A stretch of DNA of 9,075 nucleotides. Source: an uncultured Butyricicoccus sp. GTDB taxonomy: Bacteria > Bacillota > Clostridia > Oscillospirales > Butyricicoccaceae. The stretch spans positions 1 to 9,075 of the forward strand of contig CANPPM010000106.1 of NCBI GenBank assembly GCA_947575935.1, written 5' to 3'. Under the pieces are notes generated by a model, which worked only from the letters and a program-made list of their open reading frames with translations, was not told where the DNA came from and did no database searches. The position numbers and the translations under genes are program-made. Positions 1 to 5,236 of the stretch are shown here, piece after piece (the first letter of the stretch is position 1; the number at the start of each line of letters is the position of its first letter).

Positions 1-34
1 GCGGAGGTCTTTCCGCGAAGAAAAGAGGTTTCCT

Positions 35-1150
35 ATGAAATTTTCCTGTGACAAAGATTTGCTGAACAACCTGATTATGATGGCTTCCCGTGCAGTCGCA
101 GTAAAGGCTGCTAACCCTTTGCTCGACGGAATCCTGATCAAAGCATCGGTTGATGGGTTAACCTTTACCGGATATAACCTATCAATGGCAATCAGAACGT
201 CAACTACAGAAGCCGACACAATTGAAGAGGGATGCATTGTACTCAACGCCCGCTTGTTCGGCGATATCGTTCGCAAACTGCCCTCGGACATCGTCTACCT
301 GGAATGCGACAGCGAACTTCGGACAACGATCAAATGCGGACGAGCCGTATTTAATCTCATTGCGAACCCCGCAGATGACTACCCCGCCCTTCCGGAGGTT
401 GAAAAAAACCGAGAGATCCAAATCCCTTCCACCATTCTGAAATCTATGATTGCGCAAACTATTTTTGCAGTTTCCGACAACGAATCCAAGCCGATCCATA
501 CAGGATGCTTGTTTGAAACAGAAGGATCCCGGCTGCATGTCGTCGCAGTAGACGGTTATCGTTTGTCTGTCCGCCGGGAAGAGCTGCCCGAAACGCCGGA
601 AGAGGATTTCCACTTTGTAGTACCTGGATCTTCCCTTCGTGAAGTAGAGCGCGTCCTAGGGGATGAAGACGAGCTGATTTCGATCTTCCCAGACAGCAAA
701 CATATTTTATTCTCGATCGGGGAAACGACCATGATCTCCCGGCTGATCGATGGCGAATTTCTAAACTACCGTGCCGCAATCCCGAATAGCTTTGAACATG
801 TGGTCACAGCCAACCGCATGGATTTGATCACCTGTGTCGAACGGGTTTCACTGATTGTTTCGGAAAAACTGAAAAATCCGGTACGCATGTCGTTTGACGG
901 TAGTACCGTAAAAATGAGCTGTATCACTGCAATTGGAAAGAGCTACGACGAATGTCAGGTTGAGGGTGAAATTGACGGTTTAGAAATTGGGTTTAACAAC
1001 CGTTATCTATTAGAGGCATTTCGCGCAGTTTCTGACGATACGCTTGTGCTTTCGCTAAAAGGGGCGCTGAATCCTATGGTAATCACCCCGGCTGAAGGAG
1101 ACCGGTATACCTATTTAGTACTTCCCGTGAGGTTAAAAGCCAATGAATAA
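35..1150 (+). CDS. dnaN: DNA polymerase III beta subunit (sliding clamp)
   Basis: DnaN forms the ring-shaped dimer that tethers DNA polymerase III and many repair proteins to DNA. The product is 371 residues, normal for the family (about 366-378), so the three-domain clamp is complete. Family landmarks seen are the 'VAVDGYRLS' segment at residues 170-178, just before domain 2 gives way to domain 3, and the C-terminal 'LPVRL' matching the family 'MPMR' end that lines the partner-binding pocket. The ATG at 35 is preceded by AGAGG at 24-28 with 6 nt spacing. The 34 nt upstream also hold a small 5-bp inverted repeat (GCGGA 1-5, TCCGC 12-16) without a T-run. The stop codon overlaps the yaaA start by 8 nt. 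Position at the head of yaaA-recF-gyrBA agrees with dnaA lying upstream, off the window. The gene lacks the G-over-C excess of the downstream genes. Confidence 0.98.
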   Translation: MKFSCDKDLLNNLIMMASRAVAVKAANPLLDGILIKASVDGLTFTGYNLSMAIRTSTTEADTIEEGCIVLNARLFGDIVRKLPSDIVYLECDSELRTTIKCGRAVFNLIANPADDYPALPEVEKNREIQIPSTILKSMIAQTIFAVSDNESKPIHTGCLFETEGSRLHVVAVDGYRLSVRREELPETPEEDFHFVVPGSSLREVERVLGDEDELISIFPDSKHILFSIGETTMISRLIDGEFLNYRAAIPNSFEHVVTANRMDLITCVERVSLIVSEKLKNPVRMSFDGSTVKMSCITAIGKSYDECQVEGEIDGLEIGFNNRYLLEAFRAVSDDTLVLSLKGALNPMVITPAEGDRYTYLVLPVRLKANE

Positions 1151-1355
1151 CGTAGAGATCAAGGGGGAATTCATCCGTTTGGATGCGCTTTTAAAGTTTG
1201 CATCGCTGGCGTCTTCAGGCGGTGAAGCCAAGCTGCGTATCGCCGCGGGAGAGATTCTGGTAAACGGCGTCCCCTGTACCCAACGCGGAAAAAAGTGCCG
1301 TGACGGCGATATCATCTGTGTGGATGGACAGGAAATACAGATCAAATGCAGCTAA
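1143..1355 (+). CDS. yaaA: S4-domain RNA-binding protein YaaA (RlbA-like)
   Basis: This is a 70-residue protein made of almost nothing but an S4 RNA-binding domain. The signature 'LDALLKFASLASSGGEAKLRIAAG' pattern (roughly residues 13-36) is followed by 'EILVNGVP', the loop-strand typical of S4 domains. Family members of this length sit between dnaN and recF in Bacillus and Clostridia; the homolog in B. subtilis is YaaA. The exact RNA target is not established, and a ribosome-related role is the usual inference. It overlaps the end of dnaN by 8 nt and the start of recF by 10 nt, so its translation is probably coupled to both neighbours. A modest TGAGG lies at 1128-1132, 10 nt before the ATG. 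An antisense reading frame of similar length covers the same bases but has no family features. Confidence 0.93.
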   Translation: MNNVEIKGEFIRLDALLKFASLASSGGEAKLRIAAGEILVNGVPCTQRGKKCRDGDIICVDGQEIQIKCS

Positions 1356-2458
1356 ATCAGATTATTTTAGAGAATTTTCGTAATTATACGGATACACGGT
1401 TCGACTTTGACCCATCTGTTAACCTGATCTGCGGGGAGAATGCGCAGGGAAAAACCAATTTGTTGGAGGCCTGCGCGCTGCTGTCGACTATGCGCCTGTT
1501 TCGGACCGGGCAGAAGAAAGAAGGGCTTGCTTTCGGTGCGGCCAGCGGAAGGGTCTGCGGCGCCTTTGAGGCGGAACGGCAGCCCTTTACGCTGGAAGTG
1601 CGCCTGCATGCGTCCAGGGCAATGGAGGTTTACCGCTCCGGCGCCCGCCTACGCAGGCAGAGCGAGGGACAGGGCCTGCTGAAAACGGTGTTGTTCTGTC
1701 CGGATGACTTATATTTGATTCGTGCAGGGGCGGTTTACCGGAGGAGGTTTCTGGACACCGCCCTTTGCCAGCTGCGCCCAAATTACGGGCGGTATTTGGA
1801 GGAATACAACCGCGTATTGGAGCACAAAACCCGGATCCTGCGCGATAGTGAGGAACGTCCCGACCTGTTGGCCTTGTATGATGATTTTTCGCTTCGTCTG
1901 GCGCGGCTTGGGGCTAGCCTGGTGCGTTACCGGGCCCGTTATCTTCGAAAATTGGGCCAGACTGCCGCGCAGCTGCATCGAGAGATCGCGCCGGAGGAAG
2001 AGCTGACAATGCAGTATGCAACAATTCCTCCCGATCCTTTTGGAACAGCGGCGGAAATTGAGGCTGCGCTTCAGGAGCACCTGTTTTCTCACAAGAAGGC
2101 TGAGATTGCCTCCCGCACCTGTCTTTCAGGGTGTCATAAAGATGATATTTTAATTTCCATTGACGGGATGCCGGCCGCCAAATATGGCTCACAGGGGCAG
2201 GTACGCACGTGCGCGCTGGTACTCAAACTGTCCGAGCGTGAGCTGATGCATGAAGACTGCGGGGAATATCCGGTGCTTTTGCTTGACGATGTGCTGAGCG
2301 AGCTGGACAAACGCCGTCAGGACTTTGTGCTAAACCGTATTCACGCAGGCCAAGTATTGATTACCTGCTGTGAGGAGAGTGCTGCTGCAGAGCTGTCTGC
2401 GGGAGCGGTTTTTCATATCAAAAACGGGAGTATACGAGAATCTTTGCAAAACCGATAG
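1346..2458 (+). CDS. recF: DNA replication and repair protein RecF
   Basis: RecF is an SMC/ABC-type ATPase that binds gapped DNA and, with RecO and RecR, helps load RecA at single-strand gaps and stalled forks. All three ATPase elements are visible: Walker A 'GENAQGKT' at residues 30-37, the ABC signature 'YGSQGQVRT' at about 280-288, and Walker B with D-loop 'PVLLLDDVLSELD' at 309-321. The N-terminal 'ILENFRNY' is the family's standard opening. At 370 residues it matches the usual length and looks intact. The ATG lies inside the last codons of yaaA (10 nt overlap) with only a weak, distant purine stretch (AGGAAA near 1330-1335). Translational coupling to yaaA is therefore likely. It closes the dnaN-yaaA-recF unit. 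The next gene begins 143 nt downstream behind its own promoter. Confidence 0.97.
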   Translation: MQLNQIILENFRNYTDTRFDFDPSVNLICGENAQGKTNLLEACALLSTMRLFRTGQKKEGLAFGAASGRVCGAFEAERQPFTLEVRLHASRAMEVYRSGARLRRQSEGQGLLKTVLFCPDDLYLIRAGAVYRRRFLDTALCQLRPNYGRYLEEYNRVLEHKTRILRDSEERPDLLALYDDFSLRLARLGASLVRYRARYLRKLGQTAAQLHREIAPEEELTMQYATIPPDPFGTAAEIEAALQEHLFSHKKAEIASRTCLSGCHKDDILISIDGMPAAKYGSQGQVRTCALVLKLSERELMHEDCGEYPVLLLDDVLSELDKRRQDFVLNRIHAGQVLITCCEESAAAELSAGAVFHIKNGSIRESLQNR

Positions 2459-2484
2459 AAAATATGCGAAAATCGTGAAAGAAA

Positions 2485-2502
2485 TTTCCGAAATTTCGGA
2501 AA
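2485..2502. promoter_or_regulatory. Perfect 18-bp palindrome between recF and the remB-gyrBA promoter
   Basis: TTTCCGAAATTTCGGAAA is its own reverse complement over all 18 bases. It lies 27 nt after the recF stop and about 30 nt upstream of the -35 of the next promoter. It is embedded in three near-copies of a 9-mer (GAAATTTCC, GAAATTTCG, GAAAATTTG) from 2481 to 2507. As DNA it has the form of an operator for a dimeric regulator. As RNA it folds into a 7-bp stem with an AAUU loop, and a run of seven T starts at 2512, nine nt beyond the stem, too far for a textbook terminator. I do not recognise the motif as a known regulator site (it is not the clostridial LexA, Rex or DnaA consensus). The palindrome is certain; the role is not. 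Confidence 0.5.
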
Positions 2503-2530
2503 ATTTGTGCATTTTTTTACTCTTTTTCAA

Positions 2531-2559
2531 CAGACAAAAGCCGAAAAATTTGGTATAAT
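2531..2559 (+). promoter_or_regulatory. Sigma-A promoter with extended -10, driving remB-gyrB-gyrA
   Basis: The -10 is a perfect TATAAT (2554-2559) preceded by TG one base upstream (TGG at 2551-2553), an extended -10. Exactly 17 bp upstream lies CAGACA (2531-2536), matching TTGACA at four of six positions including the GACA part. The surrounding bases are AT-rich, in contrast to the coding DNA on both sides. Transcription would start near 2566, giving a leader of about 36 nt before the remB ATG at 2602. It is the best promoter in the window, and no comparable one is visible before gyrB or gyrA, so it probably serves all three genes. The start point is inferred from spacing only. Confidence 0.8.
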
Positions 2560-2601
2560 AGGATAGAACAGGTCTGAATTGAAAGGGGCGGCAGAGGCAG
2601 T

Positions 2602-2871
2602 ATGTATGTGCATATCGGACAGGACTTCATCATACCGACACGAAGCATTCTCTGCATTTTCGACATGGATACGGCAACTTGGTCCAAGCACACGCGGGCG
2701 CTGGTCCAGCGTCTGGCAAAAGAGGGGCGCACGGTCGAGCTGTTCGACGACCTGCCGCGTGCGGGTATACTGTGCTCGGGCCAGTTGGGCGAGCACTTAT
2801 ACTTGTCCGGGTTGTCTGCCGCTACCCTGCAGAGGCGTGCCGAACTGGGCGCCGGCGGGCTTTCCGGGTAA
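2602..2871 (+). CDS. remB: DUF370 family protein RemB (YaaB), extracellular matrix regulator family
   Basis: This is an 89-residue protein of the DUF370 family. The N-terminal 'MYVHIGQDFIIPTRSILCIFDMDT' region matches the family opening (Met-Tyr-x-His-x-Gly, then x-x-IFD). The later 'LYLSGLSAATLQRRAE' (residues 66-81) corresponds to the 'YYSPLSSSTLKKRA' end of B. subtilis YaaB/RemB. Its position between recF and gyrB is the same as in Bacillus. In B. subtilis RemA and RemB activate biofilm matrix genes, RemA by binding DNA. Whether this clostridial copy does the same is unknown. The ATG at 2602 is chosen because it begins the conserved block. AGAGG at 2593-2597 (4 nt spacing) and AAAGGGG at 2582-2588 both precede it. 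It is the first gene behind the extended -10 promoter. The last eight or so residues are Gly-rich and not conserved. Confidence 0.88.
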   Translation: MYVHIGQDFIIPTRSILCIFDMDTATWSKHTRALVQRLAKEGRTVELFDDLPRAGILCSGQLGEHLYLSGLSAATLQRRAELGAGGLSG

Positions 2872-3057
2872 CGGGACGGCTGTGCCGGGAAGGAGCCCTG
2901 CGCGCCTGTTGTGCGGTCTTTGGCGGCCGCCGGCGCTTTGGCTTGGTGTCCCTTTCAGCTGCCGGGCCGGCATACAGCCGCAGGGCTGCAGCGGCCGAGA
3001 GCCTTTCACGGCAAACGGATTTTTTCGTGGAAGGAAGCGTCAGTTAGGAGAGATGTT
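2872..3057. other. GC-rich non-coding gap before gyrB
   Basis: These 186 nt between remB and gyrB are visibly richer in G and C than the flanking genes. Small self-complementary pieces are present, such as GGCGGCCGCC at 2922-2931 and a GCCGC/GCGGC hairpin (2977-2981 with 2991-2995, 9-nt loop). No T-run follows them, so they do not look like terminators. Reading frames run through the gap in more than one frame, including one that continues into gyrB, but they have no family features and no ribosome binding site of their own. The gyrB ribosome binding site AGGAG (3046-3050) ends the gap, 7 nt before the ATG. I see no promoter here. The segment is most likely an untranslated spacer inside the remB-gyrB-gyrA transcript. 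Confidence 0.6.
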
Positions 3058-5004
3058 ATGAGTATGAGTGAAGAAGTTTTGGATTTAAAGGTTACTGAGA
3101 CCTATGATGAAAGTCAGATCCAGGTTCTGGAGGGGCTGGAGGCGGTTCGGAAACGTCCCGGTATGTATATTGGTTCGACCTCTGCACAGGGTCTCCACCA
3201 TTTGGTATATGAGATTGTCGACAACTCTATCGATGAAGCGCTTGCAGGATACTGCAGCCATATCGAAGTAACCATTGAAAAAGATAATATCGTCACCGTT
3301 GCCGATAACGGCCGCGGCATACCAACCGGTATCCATCCGCAAATGGGGATTCCGACGCTGGAGGTTGTTCTGACCGTGCTGCATGCGGGCGGCAAATTCG
3401 GCGGGGACGGTTACAAGGTTTCCGGCGGCCTGCACGGCGTCGGCTCTTCCGTGGTAAACGCGCTGTCTGTCTGGATGGAAGCCGAAGTCAGGGATGGGAC
3501 CCAAAAGCATCTCATGCGCTTTGAACGCGGGAAGACTGTACAACAAATCTCTGCTGTGCCCTTTGAGAGCGAAACCGGGACGACCATTCGCTTTTTGGCG
3601 GATCCTGAAATTTTTGAAACCACGGAATATGACTATGAGGTACTGCATAAGCGCCTTCGTGAACAGGCGTTTCTGAATGCGGGCGTGCGCATCACATTGA
3701 CTGATGCAAGGCCCGGGCAGGAAGCCTCTGAAACCATGTGTTATGAGGGCGGGATCCGCTCCTTTGTAGAACATCTGAATACGAATAAAACGCCGCTTCA
3801 TCCCGAAGTGATCTATATTGAGGGCAGCCGTGACAATTCGATGGCAGAAGTTGCCATGCAGTATACCGATGTATACAATACCATGCTGATTTCCTTTGCC
3901 AATAACATCAACACCACCGAGGGCGGCATGCACGAGACCGGCTTTAAATCGGCGCTGACCAAGGTGATCAATGATTACGGCAGAAAATATAATCTCATTA
4001 AGGAAAATGACGCGAACCTGATGGGGGAGGACGCCCGCGAGGGGCTGACCGCAATTATATCGGTCAAACTGCAGGAGGCACAGTTTGAGGGACAGACCAA
4101 GACCAAACTGGGCAATTCGGATATGCGGACGCTCGTGGAATCCATGTTAACCGAAAAGCTGAGCACTTTTTTTGAAGAGAATCCGGCGACTGCACGAGCG
4201 ATTATTGAAAAGGCAATCGGCGCGAGCCGCGCCCGCGAGGCGGCGCGCAAAGCCCGTGAGCTGACGCGGAGAAAGTCGGCGCTGGACGGTGCGACCTTGC
4301 CGGGCAAACTGCGCGACTGCAATGAACGTGACGCCGCCCTAACAGAGATTTATATCGTGGAGGGCGATTCTGCGGGCGGTTCAGCTACGCAGGGACGCGA
4401 CAGCCGTTTCCAGGCAATTCTGCCGCTGTGGGGCAAGATGCTGAATGTGGAAAAGGCGCGTGCCGATAAGGTGTATGGGAATGATAAGCTGTCACCGGTC
4501 ATTATGGCGCTGGGCGCTGGAATTGGCGAGGATTTCGACGTTTCAAAGCTTAGATACCATAAAGTGATTATCATGGCGGATGCCGATGTTGATGGCGCGC
4601 ATATCCGGACGCTGCTGCTGACCTTCTTTTTCCGGTTTATGCGCCCATTGATTGACGGGGGGTATGTCTATGCGGCAGTGCCGCCGCTTTATAAACTGAC
4701 ACGCGGCAAAACCACACGGGTTGCCTATGACGATCCAGAGCGGGATAAGATTTCGGCAGAAATGCGGGGGGACAATCCGAATGCAAAGATTGACATCAGC
4801 CGTTTTAAGGGCCTTGGCGAGATGAATCCGCATGAATTGTGGGAAACGACAATGGATCCGGAAACGCGGACGCTTAAACGGATCACATTGGAGGATGCTG
4901 CGCGTGCGGATGAGATTTTTACCATTCTGATGGGGGAAAAGGTCGAACCCCGCCGGGAATATATTGAAAAGAACGCAAAATATGCAAAGAATCTCGACTT
5001 CTGA
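3058..5004 (+). CDS. gyrB: DNA gyrase subunit B
   Basis: GyrB supplies the ATPase of DNA gyrase, which with GyrA introduces negative supercoils. The 648-residue product has the short Gram-positive form without the large insert of E. coli GyrB. GHKL ATPase motifs are 'EIVDNSIDEAL' at 52-62 (catalytic Glu52, Asn56), 'DNGRGIP' at 83-89 and 'GGLHGVG' at 123-129. The TOPRIM part has 'EGDSAGG' at 435-441 and 'DADVDG' at 508-513, whose acidic residues bind metal. The C-terminal 'FKGLGEMNPHELWETTMDP' block is also intact. The open frame extends upstream to 2911, but conserved sequence and the AGGAG at 3046-3050 place the start at the ATG at 3058; a second in-frame ATG follows at 3064. Thr444 and Trp458 replace the usual Lys and Lys/Arg in the TOPRIM drug-pocket stretch. 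That looks lineage-typical rather than damaging. Confidence 0.98.
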   Translation: MSMSEEVLDLKVTETYDESQIQVLEGLEAVRKRPGMYIGSTSAQGLHHLVYEIVDNSIDEALAGYCSHIEVTIEKDNIVTVADNGRGIPTGIHPQMGIPTLEVVLTVLHAGGKFGGDGYKVSGGLHGVGSSVVNALSVWMEAEVRDGTQKHLMRFERGKTVQQISAVPFESETGTTIRFLADPEIFETTEYDYEVLHKRLREQAFLNAGVRITLTDARPGQEASETMCYEGGIRSFVEHLNTNKTPLHPEVIYIEGSRDNSMAEVAMQYTDVYNTMLISFANNINTTEGGMHETGFKSALTKVINDYGRKYNLIKENDANLMGEDAREGLTAIISVKLQEAQFEGQTKTKLGNSDMRTLVESMLTEKLSTFFEENPATARAIIEKAIGASRAREAARKARELTRRKSALDGATLPGKLRDCNERDAALTEIYIVEGDSAGGSATQGRDSRFQAILPLWGKMLNVEKARADKVYGNDKLSPVIMALGAGIGEDFDVSKLRYHKVIIMADADVDGAHIRTLLLTFFFRFMRPLIDGGYVYAAVPPLYKLTRGKTTRVAYDDPERDKISAEMRGDNPNAKIDISRFKGLGEMNPHELWETTMDPETRTLKRITLEDAARADEIFTILMGEKVEPRREYIEKNAKYAKNLDF

Positions 5005-5233
5005 CAGATGTGAAGGAAGAGAATCTGATATCTCCCGCAGGAGATGAGAACGTCTGCCGCGCAACGGAATTCTGACGGGCCATAAGGCGGCGGTTTTTGG
5101 GGGCATATTGGTCTGCTGGACGGCCGGGCAGAATGTGGCGCAGTTGGTCTGTGCGTCCGCCTATCCGGCGGGGATAAACGTTTCTCTTTGCGTTGTGCCG
5201 AATGCTTCAGGCTGAAATGGGAGGAGAGGGAAT
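5005..5233. other. Non-coding gap between gyrB and gyrA with several small hairpins
   Basis: These 229 nt have no plausible gene; the longest ATG-started sense frame wholly inside is a dozen or so codons. Short inverted repeats follow one another: CAGAT/ATCTG (5005-5009 with 5023-5027), ATCTCC-CGCA-GGAGAT (5030-5045), TCTGC/GCAGA (5112-5132), GCGCAG/CTGTGC (5138-5154, one G-U pair) and CCGCC/GGCGG (5157-5171). None is followed by a T-run, so transcription probably continues into gyrA. I found no credible -35/-10 pair. The hairpins are small enough that several are expected by chance in GC-rich DNA. An mRNA processing or stability function is only a possibility. Confidence 0.5.
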
Positions 5234-5236
5234 TTG
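5220..5236 (+). promoter_or_regulatory. Strong Shine-Dalgarno deciding the TTG start of gyrA
   Basis: GGAGGAGAGGG (5220-5230) includes AGGAG at 5222-5226, 7 nt before TTG at 5234-5236. The next in-frame ATG is codon 11 (5264-5266), with no ribosome binding site before it. The purine stretch therefore supports initiation at TTG. Confidence 0.8.

Noticed and set aside
1319..1327. TGTGGATGG as a DnaA box
   Set aside because: Only seven of nine bases match TGTGGATAA, it is single, and it lies inside yaaA. No cluster of DnaA boxes is present in the window, so no origin can be called.
2911..3057. 49-residue upstream extension of GyrB
   Set aside because: The extension is not GyrB-like, and the ribosome binding site at 3046-3050 with normal spacing points to the ATG at 3058.
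2579..3061. 160-codon + strand frame overlapping remB
   Set aside because: Cys/Arg/Gly-rich translation typical of an out-of-frame reading; remB in another frame matches the DUF370 family at its start and near its end.
3085..3933. 282-codon open frame on the - strand opposite gyrB
   Set aside because: Fully covered by the unmistakable gyrB gene, with no domain features of its own.
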